In this document: positions 21,260-37,860 of the stretch, one piece after another
Position numbering within the stretch: position 1 is the first letter of the stretch
Layout of the letters: each line of letters begins with the position of its first letter
Origin: Paralithodes platypus
Taxonomy: Eukaryota; Arthropoda; Malacostraca; Decapoda; Lithodidae
Assembly: GCA_032716605.1 (NCBI GenBank)
Contig: CM064552.1
Coordinates: 8,742,023-8,806,022 of the forward strand
DNA: 64,000 nucleotides
Direction: 5' to 3'
Program-made: the position numbers and the translations under genes
Notes under the pieces: generated by a model
The model's input: the letters and a program-made list of their open reading frames with translations, nothing else
What the model was told of the DNA's origin: nothing
The model's database searches: none

Positions 21260-21350
21260 CCTCTCTGTCACTCTTTCAAATTTGGGGGAGACACTTGTTA
21301 CAGGCAGCTTTACCTTTTGTCTCCTTCATTCACATAAACAAATGGTTATC
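21260..21350 (+). mobile_element. LINE 3' UTR fragment
   Basis: TTTGGGGGAGACACTTGTTAC and CCTTTTGTCTCCTTCATTC are the reverse complement of the 3' end of the LINE at 13385-13445. It lies about 100 bp downstream of the sulfotransferase stop. Confidence 0.6.
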
Positions 21351-21448
21351 TGTAAAGAAAATGGTTGTAACTGGCCTTGGGTGACTCCTAGAATAATACT
21401 AATAGTAATTTGTACAGTATATACTGCCTATTTTATGCTGCTATTCTA

Positions 21449-27338
<5,890 letters not shown>

Positions 27339-27364
27339 CTGAGGGAGAGAGATACCGGAGTTAC

Positions 27365-27495
27365 TTAAGGGGAGAGGGCCCGGTTTTATGGATCCCCTTC
27401 TCCCTCATGTCTAGCCCCATTAGTTTTGAGATTTTATGATATTCGCCCCACTACTTTGGAGATTTTAGAGAACTTTCGTGCCATTTACTATGGGT
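27365..27495 (-). mobile_element. Family B partial
   Basis: TTAAGGGGAGAGGGCCCGG and two ATTAGTTTTGAGATTTTA units, then broken off. Confidence 0.65.
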
Positions 27496-28010
27496 TTCAG
27501 AGGCCATGTGGCATCGTTTTTCGGGAATAACTTATTAACAAACAGTTGGATCAGTATGATATTTTGCCACAGCTTGTTTCACACCGTCCCCTAATTTTCG
27601 TCAATATTGTGCATTACCAAAAGTGGAGAATTAAGCCACTTGTCCCTGTGTCATGAGGTTAAAATCACACCTGAATGCCTAGGAAACGGACAAGGCTACC
27701 GTGGCGTACCTGTGAAAACCACTAACCTATTATTGCTCCTCCATCAAATACGGTAGTTATCACCCATCACTAAACCCTACTATCGCCTTTACATTAAATT
27801 ATCTGTCAATATCAAATACAAATATACAAAAAGTAGGCCTATGTATTTTTTTATATTTTTATTTATTGACAGATAACTTGAATGTAAAGGAGACTATTTC
27901 AATATATACATTTTTTTTGTTCTTCTAAAATTGGGACACCTATATATTTGTTCTGGTATAGGTTTACACAAACGTGAACTTATATCATATTAATATTTAG
28001 CTATACAGTG
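27496..28010. other. Unrecognised interval with a small palindrome
   Basis: 27784-27890 is an inverted repeat (CTTTACATTAAATTATCTGTC and complement). The remainder has no gene or known repeat that I can name. Confidence 0.5.
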
Positions 28011-28013
28011 TCT

Positions 28014-28233
28014 AACCCTTACTGCACCGGTGACGTCCTTATCATTATATTCTGGCAATTATTAGACGATTTTAATAAGTTTAGGAAGGACGTCCACCCA
28101 TTACAAGGTTACACACTATCTCAATTAATCGTTTTTAGCTACCATACCGGTATATCTTTCCTAAGCTACATAAAATCGTCTAAATGTAGCTGAAACCCAG
28201 TCATAAGGACGTCACCGGTACTGAGAGGGTTAA
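28014..28233. mobile_element. Family C MITE
   Basis: CTAACCCTTACTGCACCGGTG to GACGTCACCGGTACTGAGAGGGTTAA. Confidence 0.85.
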
Positions 28234-28594
28234 GGTGGGATGGGCCGGTATTCTGGACCACTTTCTCCCTCATGTTTAGCCCCATTAGTTTTCAGATGTT
28301 TGCCCCATTAGTTAGTCGATTTTAAGACCTTTCGCCCCATTTCTTCGTCAATATTTAGACCTTTCGTGTTATTTAGGTGTTGATTTTTTCCCTGGCGAAC
28401 GATAGTGAGCCTGTAATGATGGAAGAACCGGCCTTCGGCCGTTACATTCTTCTACCGAAAAATGTACAAATTAATCTAGAAGGGGGATTTAATGGGTGTT
28501 TTTTTTTTTTAATTTGATGGAGGTCTAGGGAGGAAACTAGAAAAATAATGAATACATGCAAAAATCGGCCAAAAAGTGAACCATCCCCCCTTAA
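28230..28594 (-). mobile_element. Family B TTAA MITE
   Basis: Shares TTAA 28230-28233 with the preceding family C element; ends GAACCATCCCCCCTTAA. Confidence 0.85.
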
Positions 28595-28709
28595 ATTCGT
28601 CCATGGATAAATGTATTCAGCTGAGTATCAATGCGGTGAATAGAGGTCGGTCGTCATTATTGTAATTACCGGTGAGTGTGATCTCATTTGCATACGTGAT
28701 TAATGAACG

Positions 28710-28927
28710 TTAACCCATTGAGTACCGGTGATGTGCGTCATATGTTATTCTAGTTATAATATTCAGACTATATTATGCAGCTTAGGAAGGATCTGTGGTG
28801 GTATAAAGGGTTAAGCGAGATACTTCGAAGCCTGATAGTTGCTGGAGGCCCTTCTTAAACTGAATAAAATCGTCTAATAGTAGCCAGAATAAAGTTAAAA
28901 GGACGACGCCGGTACAGAAGGGGTTAA
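28710..28927. mobile_element. Family C MITE
   Basis: TTAACCCATTGAGTACCGGTG to CGCCGGTACAGAAGGGGTTAA. Confidence 0.85.
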
Positions 28928-29337
28928 AAGTTAAAGGTGTAAGAACTGTATGAAACAAAGGTATATAAAATCCTTGGGAATATCGATAGTGATTTACTTT
29001 TCTATCCTTCTATTAAATGGATTTTCTATCAATATACTTATACAAAGGTAGATTATCATGGACACCTGAACTGCCCTTTTTCATTATCATACTTTCTTAT
29101 TTTTTATTTATTTTTTTGAGAGGGAGAGAGAGAGAGAGAGTGTGTGAGAGAGTGAGTATTCGGTGATCGGCTGTATGTTATCAGTATGTCTAACGAATGA
29201 AAGGGGCCCTAACACTGAGCCTTATGGAACACCTGAGAGTTATAATTAGTTCATTCCACGGTTCCGATTGCCTTTCCATTGCTGACGATAGGAGAGATAG
29301 TTCTTAAAAGGGGGGGGGGGGGATTTATCGGTCGAAT

Positions 29338-29668
29338 TATTTATGTACAGTATTTATTCATATATTATTTATGTACAGTATTTATTCATATATTATTTAT
29401 GTACAGTATTTATTCATATATTATTTATGTACAGTATTTATTCATATATTTGTTATGTACAGTATTTATTCATATATTATTTATGTACAGTATTTATTCA
29501 TATATTTTTTATGTACAGTATTTATTCATATATTTTTATGTACAGTATTTATTCATATATTATTTATGTACAGTATTTATTCATATTTATGTACAGTATT
29601 TATTCATATATTTTTTATGTACAGTATTTATTCATATATTTGTTATGTACAGTATTTATTCATATATT
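29338..29668. repeat. 28-bp minisatellite
   Basis: About 12 units of ATGTACAGTATTTATTCATA plus 6-8 bp with indels. Open frames (YVQYLFIY repeats) are artefacts. A family B fragment follows at 29670-29830. Confidence 0.95.
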
Positions 29669-30037
29669 TTTCCCCTCCCTAGACCTCCATCAAGCTTAGA
29701 CAATTCCCCAAGATCCTCGCCAAGATTTCGCTCGCCAGGAAAAAATCGACACCTAAATGGCACAATAAGTCTTTATATTAAGAAGAAAATGGTGCAAACA
29801 GGTCTTAAAATCGCCAAACTAATGGGTCTACATACTCCATTGTAACCAAGTTTGTCTGATTTAATGTAATAATAACCTTGCCTGTATCTAGAAATATAGT
29901 AACAGTAATTTTTCCAATGTGTATTTGGTTTATAATTATGCTAATGACTTCTATAGCTTCATATTCAGTCAAATGGTTTCTTTTGAAGCCATACTGGCCT
30001 TTGCCAAAAGAATATTAACATTGAAATATGAATACAT

Positions 30038-30077
30038 TTGATTATATATATATACAGTATATACCTGTATATATACA

Positions 30078-30142
<65 letters not shown>
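30038..30142. repeat. (TA)n microsatellite
   Basis: TA/TATACAG repeats. Confidence 0.95.
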
Positions 30143-30143
<1 letters not shown>

Positions 30144-30299
30144 CATCATAGTTACCTCCATACTGGCTTACAGACCGTTGGTATTGAAGAATTGTATGTG
30201 ACATGTTGTGATTGTGTACACCTACAATCATATGTACAGTTTATTAGAAAACAATATATGTGAAAAAGGTGACAGATGAATGTAAACAAAGTAAAGTAA

Positions 30300-31200
30300 G
30301 GGGGGCGTGGGGGGCTTACGCTAGGATAGGAGGAAGAAGTGTTTGTGAGAGCTAGCTGGATTACTAGCTTTTCTAGCCAGGTACACAGGGGCTACTGTAT
30401 ATTATCCAGGTTACCACACTTCACTTCCCCTGAAGAAAACTTCATTACTGTCCATTATCTCCAGGTTCCAGGTTTACAGAGTTATAGGTTGCAAGGAGAA
30501 TGCCCATCCCTCTCGCACTGCTCGAGAATCAAAACCCGAGACCCTTTGATTGTGACTCAAGAGGAAACAGTCTCCCCTTCTAGCTGCCCAGGAGAAAACT
30601 GGAGTCACCTCTACTTAGCCCTTTGCCTTACACCCCGGTGACAGTAGGGCCTATGTCCGACCCCATCCTAAGGATACCTGAGGCCCCTCTTCCCCGGAAA
30701 CCAAACCCCAGCAGGAGGCACCAACAAAGGGTAAAGGCCAGGATGCAGAAACTCTTCGGCAGCTTCCCAGCTCCAGTGCTACCTCAGGCTGTAAGGCTAT
30801 CGCTACCACAGGAAGATCACAAAGAGTTGCTACCTCAAGGCTATCGAGATTCACAGATTCACTACCTTAGGTGTCTCGGCTAATATCGCTACCCCAGGAT
30901 ATTGTAGCAGTTTCACTACCTCAGGATACTTAATCAGTGGTGCTGCCTCAGAACACTGCACCAGGATACTCGCTAGTCGAGGAGGCAGTAGGTATTCGTA
31001 CGCCTGTCAAAGTGGCTCCTTCGCTGAGACCACCGCCAGTCCAACAGAGGAAGTCAGAAAACAAATCGCCCCGGGGCGACAGCCACCAAAGAAGACCCCG
31101 GAGAAACATAAACGAGAGAAGAGGAAAGAAGCCGGACTTTGCCCGAGACCCTGGGAAAAACTATCCTTCTGAGATAGAGGAGGAGAGTACAATTGGACTT
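30300..31200 (+). other. Unidentified repeat-like region with CTACCTCAGG motifs
   Basis: GAGGAAGAAGTGTTTGTGAGAG (30327-30348) is matched on the minus strand at 35880-35900, so at least its start is a dispersed repeat. GCTATCGCTACC/CTACCTCAGGAT motifs recur at 30780-30930. Frames 30623-30883 and 30937-31296 are open but show no domain I recognise. Possibly a retroelement 5' region. Confidence 0.35.
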
Positions 31201-31352
31201 ATTTATTGTTCTCTATTTACAAGCTCCCCTTTCACTTACAAACTCAACACCACACATACTATCTCATATTTGAGAATCCTAAGAATATTTATGTGATATA
31301 TGTATTATAGATCTCTCTTTCTATACTACTAAGTATATAAATAGCTCTTACT

Positions 31353-32971
31353 TAACCCTCTCAGTATCCGGGCATTACTTAAGTTAATTGCTATTTATTT
31401 TTTCTTTCGCATTAAATCAATCGTCTATCCAGGCAGATCCCCTATGGAGCGCCTCCAAAACAATTTGTATCGCTCGTTTTTCACCCATAATCATTGCCTT
31501 AACCGTAATTTACTGTGCATTAGAAGATAGAGGGAAGGTAATACCACAATATTACTGAAAGAAAAAACATGAAACCTCTAATGATTATCGTGAACAATTA
31601 ATATTAGGAATGTTTCCCAAGTTAAATGGTGATTTTCCACACTTAAACTCAAGATATTATTGGAAACTCACTAAATAACTATATGTGTTTGAATTATGAA
31701 ATCACATGTGTTTTTTCCACTCTTTTCGAAGGTTCATTCAGAAATATTCTATTATCAATATTGTATTTCATATAAATATTCTAAAATTATCGTTTCTAGC
31801 TTATATAATACGACCATCGGACCAAAAATATTAACTCTCGGTCGGTTTTAGACCATAAGAATTACTTTTTATACAGTTAAATATTAATACATAAATCGAG
31901 GAAATGGTAATCTATAATATCATGGTAGAAAAAATATCAAAACCTAGAATCATCATCGTGAAAATGTGTGCAAAAAAAAAAAAAAATCTGTCCAATGACA
32001 TTTTCAGTGGCAACATAGGTGTTTTAGGGGTGGACTAAATAATAATTTATATTTTATTTCCACTGGTATCATCAAAATTCATGTTCCATAAATATTTGGT
32101 TTATATGAATATGTTCATCCCCATCATGCGAAGAATAGTCACGAAAAAATCTGGTAAACTATGCAGCTATGAAGTATACTTCCAGACTTACGGCAATGAA
32201 TAAGGAAGCTTTGAAAACAAGAACCAAGTCTCTACCACTAAAACTTGATTCTATATTTATTAATTTGTATCCGTATACACGAGTGACAGTTAGAACAAAA
32301 ATGAAAATACGATAGCTTACCGTACATAGTAGCATGGACATTCATTTTTTAGCCACATATATGCTGACGATATCCAAGCATTTCTATGTAATTTCCAATG
32401 TTATATAGATTGATTTCATTCACATATAGACACAAATTGTACGTAGAAGCAGCTGTTTCGAAAATTGAAAGCCCCCAGCGCTGCGACATTCCCGGTCTGA
32501 GGCAGAACAAAATACTGAGAAAATATTTGGTTTCAAAGCTTTGGCGGTCACTGTTTTTGGCTAACAGTGTTACAAGTTCTATCACGTAATTCCTTGTTGT
32601 TTCAGCTTCTCACAGCCGAAGTAAGATGACAATGAGACAAAAGCAGCCTTGGGAGATTTATACCAACAAATTTAGTTTCGGAAGGCGTGATTCGCGCCTT
32701 GGTGCATTTAGAGGGTAGTTTGGGAAGAGGCTATAGTCTATTCGCTGTAAGTAGGCGAAATCATGACCTCTATCCTTTGTAACTCAAAAAGGGCTAGAGC
32801 AAATTGGGTGTAAATATCCACATCTATTCCTCGAGTGACTCTTCCCAAATGGTAGAAATATTAGCTCGATTACTCTAGTCGTTTTTGTGTTACAGAGGTT
32901 AGAGGTCATGATTTTTCGCCTACTTACAGCGAATAGACTATAGTGCGTCTTCTAGTGAGCGAAAGGGTTAA
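31353..32971. other. TTAA-bounded AT-rich region, no gene seen; holds a family E element
   Basis: Starts TTAACCCTCTCAGTATCCGG and ends GAGCGAAAGGGTTAAC, which resembles the ends of the TTAA families. Only the outermost bases match as inverted repeats. It could be a long degraded element or a chance pairing. A family E copy is nested at 32731-32943. Confidence 0.35.
32731..32943. mobile_element. Family E TA-type foldback MITE
   Basis: Full copy, 213 bp; ends as in 16405-16619. Confidence 0.85.
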
Positions 32972-33296
32972 CGTCACAACACAAACAACACCCACCAAGA
33001 AATACTTAGTTATTTCCCTGCTCCCTTTCCATTTCATTTACGTGTCCTGTCTCTTTCAGGTTTCATCATAGATATCTTGTATACTGCATGCATATTAATC
33101 ACTTATATACCAATGGCATAACTGTATAGTCACTCTAACTTATATGTTTGACTCACTCTCAGTTGTTTATATATAAAAATAAAATAAAAAACTTAACCGT
33201 GTACTCTGTCCTAGCTTTAGTCCCCCAGTTAATAATTTTGTATAAATTTCACTCCAACACCAAACACCTCTCAAAGAAATTTATGAAAGCAAGTAT

Positions 33297-33385
33297 GTGA
33301 TCCACTGGGATTCGAACATGGGTTACCACATACAGATCTTAAACACTCTAACCATTACACCATCAAGGCAGTTATAAGATACAAT
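33297..33385 (-). repeat. tRNA-derived SINE fragment
   Basis: Minus strand TGGTGTAATGGTTAGAGTG (A-box-like) and ATGTTCGAATCCC (B-box-like), preceded by TATAACTGCCTTGA as in 7462-7560. The anticodon arm is degenerate. Confidence 0.6.
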
Positions 33386-34135
33386 GCACCCCTAAAAGGT
33401 TATTCTAAGGATCCCAGATTCGTGGCCTTTTACAGACCACTGTCACTATTACCACTATCTTCTGTATCTTGTCTCTGTCCAAGCCCTAATGCAGATACAA
33501 ATAACCTTCGTTGTTTCATTTTATTTTGTTACCATCCGCAAGCATAATGTATACTTAACAAGCAAAATTATCGGCTTATCAAGGCTATGAAAAAGGTAAT
33601 TAAAGTGTCCATAATAATCTAGCCTTTAATGGTATATTGGTAGTGATAACCACATATAACATTTGAGTAGAAAGGTATATCAAATAGTCAAAGGCAAACA
33701 ACTATATTCAACTTGAATTTGTTTACTTTTTCATTACGTCGATGAAGACGATTCATTCATGGTCACCCCCTCGGGAATCAAGGCGTCTGGCAATAGATAG
33801 ATAGATAGAGAGACTTTATGATAGTGTACTGACCCCATAGTTTTGATAGCCCAATGAAAATAGTGACGACCAGTAGATAGTTCACTAGCTTCACCAGTTG
33901 TCTCCTTGTAACCATATTTAGGAGGGCCAGTAATCTGTGGGCAATAATAATAATAATGTTTGTATTATAGAATATATATTTTATACGAAGGGGACTGGAA
34001 TAATTCGACAGTTAATCATAAAACTCAGGCCCATACCCCATAGATAAATAGACGAATAGATAAATACATAAATAGATAAATAAGCTACTAAATACGCCCT
34101 ACTGTTTGAGTAGCAATAAAATATGATAAATCTTT
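33386..34135. other. No gene seen
   Basis: Contains short ATAG and AATA microsatellites and a segment (33600-33680) related to 6530-6560 and 6900-6960. Nothing else is supportable. Confidence 0.45.
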
Positions 34136-34245
34136 CTAACCCTTCCTGTAACGGGCGACGACAATGTAATGTTATTCTAGCTATATTTAGACGCTTTTGT
34201 ACAGTTTAAGAAGGATCTGTGGTATTAAATGAGAGTGTAATACCG
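34136..34245. mobile_element. Family C partial
   Basis: CTAACCCTTCCTGTAACGGGC and TTTAAGAAGGATCTGTGG; the right half is missing. Confidence 0.65.
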
Positions 34246-34299
34246 ACGTCGTGTTAACTCACCGACGTTCAACACACGACTGACTTCATTCTCTCCAGG

Positions 34300-34560
34300 G
34301 TTGCCAAAACAAGTCCGCTAGATATTATATACAAGCCGAAAAACCGCTAGAATAATACCACAATCTCTAGAATATCACACTAAAATGCTCAAATACACAA
34401 AATACCGCTAGAATAACACCAAAATCTCTAGAATGTCACACTAAAATGCTCAAATATACAGAATGCCGCTATAATTCGTGTCGCTAGATGTACAAAATTG
34501 CCTGTAGAGCGAAGTAAATACCTCTAGATCTAGCGGGAAAGTAGCTAAATTGGCAACACT
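34300..34560. repeat. Inverted-ended repeat with 62-bp tandem duplication
   Basis: GGTTGCCAAAACAAG at the left and AAATTGGCAACAC at the right. ACCGCTAGAATAA...AATGCTCAAATA is duplicated at about 34355-34480. Confidence 0.6.
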
Positions 34561-34639
34561 GATATGTCCACGTCGTTGTATTGATCTGTACAGTGGCGCT
34601 AATAAGTCATGTCTTAGCTGTCATTACGTTTGGCTCGCT

Positions 34640-34815
34640 CTGGGCTGTATTAATGTCTGCCAGATGTTGAGTATGATGTGTACGTAAAGGTAGGAACATG
34701 TTTATATATTTCACTCAAAACGAATAAATTAAGTTTTAGATAATTATTGCTGAAACAAATTATTGATCAAAATATACTTGGTGCCGAGATATCACTTATT
34801 ATCCTGACTGTACAT
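34640..34815. repeat. Dispersed repeat matching 20225-20400
   Basis: TCAGATGTTGAATA/AGGTAGGAACATGTTT and ATTATTGATCAA-ATACTTGGTGCC occur in the same order in both. Confidence 0.7.
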
Positions 34816-34874
34816 AGAGATCCTGTAGTAGATATCATCGGACAATTTCTTTGCCTGCCATTTTGGTGACGTCA

Positions 34875-35094
34875 TTAACCCCTTCCGTACCGGCGACGTC
34901 TTTATCATTTTGTTCTAGCTATATTTAGACGATATTATGGAGTTTAAGAAAGATCTGTGGCAGTAAAACGGGCTAAGTGAGATTGTTCGAAGCCTATTAA
35001 TTGCTGAAGGCCCTATTTTAAACTGAATAAAATCATCTAATACTAGCCAGAATAAAGCTAAAAGAACGTTTGTCACCGGTACAGAGAAGGTTAA
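34875..35094. mobile_element. Family C MITE
   Basis: TTAACCCCTTCCGTACCGGCG to TCACCGGTACAGAGAAGGTTAA. Confidence 0.85.
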
Positions 35095-35187
35095 CCATTG
35101 TTGTACCATCGAATTCTTTTTTTGTATATGATTCCATTACCTGGATTACTCTCTGTGTAGGTGAGGCACAAAGAGTGATTTACCTGT

Positions 35188-35587
35188 CTAACCCTTAAAG
35201 TACTGGTGACGGTCTCTTTTTTTGGATTTCGGCTGCATTGAGACTTTTTTTTAGGAAGCTTAGGGAAGATATATGGTGGCTAAAAGGATGGATTTAGATA
35301 GTCTAGCCTTATTAATTGATAGACGTCCTTCCCAAGCTAAAGTAAGGGAAGCCAGGCGAATGATAAGGGAGCTCCAGCAACTCCTTACCATATGCCTATG
35401 TGGCCTCCCCTGGGTACTGGGCCCTGCTCGATTGGTGCCTACGATCTCCCCATTATGTTAGCCAAGAAAATTAATTGAGGTAGTTTCTAGTCTTTTAATG
35501 GGTAGACGTCCTTCCTAGGCTTACTAAAATCGTCTAATAGTTGCCAGAATACAATGAAAAGGATGCCACAGGTACTGTATGGGTTAA
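35188..35587. mobile_element. Family C MITE with internal insertion
   Basis: Outer ends are family C. About 125 bp (about 35337-35460, GGCGAATGATAAGGGAGC) is foreign and related in part to 35790-35880. Confidence 0.7.
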
Positions 35588-35589
35588 GC

Positions 35590-35950
35590 ACGTTCTTCCA
35601 AGGCCCAAAGAGGCATACATTTTCCCCCTGGGGGTAAGGGGGCCTCCGTCTTATGATGGAGGAAAAAAAGAATGTGCCCCACGCGTCCTACTGCGTGTCG
35701 TACAAGGCGACTAATAGGGAGAATGGGGGTAGATTGTAAGCACCAATCGAACAGGGCTATACCCAGGAGAGGCTGTAGGCATTTGATAAGGAGTCGCTGG
35801 AACTCCTGTTTCATTTGCTTGGCCTCTCTTACTGATTCCTTTTGTGCCTCACTTACACTGAGAGTAGTCCAGCATACTCTCACAAACACCTCTTCCTCCT
35901 ATCTACTTCACTACACTTAACATGTACACCACACTCCCTTTTACCACAAT
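35590..35950 (-). repeat. Dispersed repeat related to 30327
   Basis: The minus strand starts GGAGGAAGAGGTGTTTGTGAG and contains AGGAGTTCCAGCGACTCC. An open frame of 101 codons (35889-35584) has no known domain. Confidence 0.4.
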
Positions 35951-35966
35951 GTTTTTGTTTTTTTAA

Positions 35967-36232
35967 ATGATGAACACACACCAAGCCTCGGAGTCCCCAG
36001 GGGGGGGGGGGGGGGGGGGGTGCATAAATGCCCCCACACCTGCCCTACCTTCCCCTGACAACCCCTCTAAATGCTCTGGACCATGGCCTGTCACTCTTAC
36101 TATCAACTTTTGCAATATTCGCGGCTTTTCCTCTAATTTTCACTCAGTCGAAAACCAGCTCTCCAAACCTGATTTTCTTTTCCTCACCGAAACCCAGGTA
36201 TCTGAGGCAACTGCCAGCAGGGGGCCCCTTCT
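35967..36232 (+). mobile_element. LINE fragment: endonuclease N terminus
   Basis: Encodes TLTINFCNIRGFSSNFHSVE then KPDFLFLTETQVSEA, the first two motifs (N and E) of the apurinic-endonuclease domain of jockey-like LINEs. Cut off by a TA microsatellite; a poly-G run lies just upstream (36001-36020). Confidence 0.75.
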
Positions 36233-36249
36233 CTGTATCCTCCTATTAA

Positions 36250-36292
36250 AAAAATATATATATATATACCGGTATATATATAATTATATACA

Positions 36293-36362
<70 letters not shown>

Positions 36363-36817
36363 GGTGTCCCAGGAGGAAAGGGCATAACTTTATGAAATGA
36401 TAGAACAAAATATTCTAAGCCTAAAATGTTCTATAACAAAAAGTCCAAATCTCGACCGGTATAGAGATATTGCATGTTGAAAATGGCATTTTCTTAAGTA
36501 TTTCCCCATAAGGCTGGCCTAGCTGTCCCAGTGCCTACTACACCTCCATCTTTCTGCACTCATTTTACCATGTTATTTTAAAGATACTATAATTCTGTAA
36601 GTTGCAAAATGATTATAGACATATTAGCTCACTTTGGAATAGTTGGAAACTATTTGACATGGAAGAGTCCATTACAGTGATGCGGGGGAGGACACTACAT
36701 AAAACCTTCACTATCTTTTTAACAGTTGAAATTTGGACTTTTTGTTATAGAATATTATATGCTTAGAATACCCTGTTGTATCATTTCCCAAAGTTATGCC
36801 CTTTCCTCCTGGGACAC

Positions 36818-36868
<51 letters not shown>

Positions 36869-36870
36869 TG
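36250..36870. mobile_element. TA-bounded inverted-repeat element inside a (TA)n tract
   Basis: 36360-36824: ends ACAGGGTGTCCCAGGAGGAA and TTCCTCCTGGGACACTCTGT, about 35-bp inverted repeats; inner AAAAAGTCCAAAT and its complement. Flanked by (TA)n on both sides, as expected for a mariner-type insertion at TA. No transposase. Confidence 0.8.
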
Positions 36871-36879
36871 TATATATTG

Positions 36880-37200
36880 TTGTTGTTTTTCAGTTTCGTC
36901 TCTAGAGCTCTATAAAGCTAAAAAAAAACAAAAAAACATCCCTAAGATCCCCCATCTAGATAAATGTTTACATTGGTAGAAGAATGTCCAGGCCAAAGGC
37001 CGGTTCCTACTAAACTACAGGCTGGCTATCGCTCGCCAGAAAAAAACTTCGACACCCAAATGGCGCGAAAGGTCTTGCTATTGACAAATAAATGGTTTCA
37101 AAAGGTCTTAATATCGTCAAACTAATGGGACGAACGTCAGATATCTCAAATTTAATGGGGCTAAACATGAAGGAGAAGGGGGTCCAGAAATAAACCAGAT
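36880..37200 (+). mobile_element. Family B copy (degenerate)
   Basis: AGGCCAAAGGCCGG hairpin, GCTATCGCTCGCCAG, and ATGGGGCTAAACATGAAGGAG. Confidence 0.7.
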
Positions 37201-37264
37201 AAAAGTGATGTAGTTTATATACAGTATGTATTAGAGTAAAATACGATAAAATGTTCTTTTCAAC

Positions 37265-37490
37265 TCTACGTAAGCAGAGTGCACAATGTCTGTCGTCCGT
37301 CTGTCTGTCTGTCTGTCTGGAAACTCTTCTTAGACCGTTTGATGGATTCTCACCAAAATTCTCACGAACATTCGGTGGGTCAATGTGACGGGCAGTTTAA
37401 ACAGATTTGTTTTTAATTCGTACAATAATTTTGGTCCTAGGTTAAACAAAATTGTTTTAACCCCTTCCACCCCCATCCCCCACCCCCTCC
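37265..37490 (+). repeat. Dispersed repeat matching 11940-12200 (inverted)
   Basis: (GTCT)n then TTAGACCGTTTGATGGATTC, CACCAAAATTCTCACGAACA. Confidence 0.65.
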
Positions 37491-37609
37491 CCCTCCCATT
37501 GGGCTGGCATAACATTCTAAGCACTATATGTCTGTATGTTTGTGTGTGTGTGTGTATTTGTGTTTGTGAATGTGTGTGTGTGTGTCCCGTAGGGGCATAA
37601 ACGCAACCC

Positions 37610-37860
37610 AAACTACCTTCAAGCTGAGTATGTACATTTTTTGGTGAAAAACTGTTCCGGCCAAAGGCCAGTTTTCCCAATTGGTAAGTTTGCTAACGCT
37701 CGCTCAGAAATATATTACACCTGCATGGGGTGAAGTTTCTTTTAATCACCAAACTAATGAGGTAAAGCGTCTTAAAATCACAAAAATAATGAGGCGAAAC
37801 AGGGGGCAGTAAAACACACACACACACACACAACCTCACACACCACACACACACATTGTT
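37610..37860 (+). mobile_element. Family B remnant and CA repeat
   Basis: CCGGCCAAAGGCCAG and ACCAAACTAATGAGGTAAAG; then (CA)n. Confidence 0.55.

Noticed and set aside
29338..29845. YVQYLFIY-repeat proteins of up to 188 codons
   Set aside because: Produced by a 28-bp tandem repeat with indels; all three frames give the same kind of peptide.
30623..31296. Pro/Arg-rich frames as a host exon
   Set aside because: The start of the region is shared with a dispersed repeat at 35880, and no motif or convincing exon boundaries were seen.
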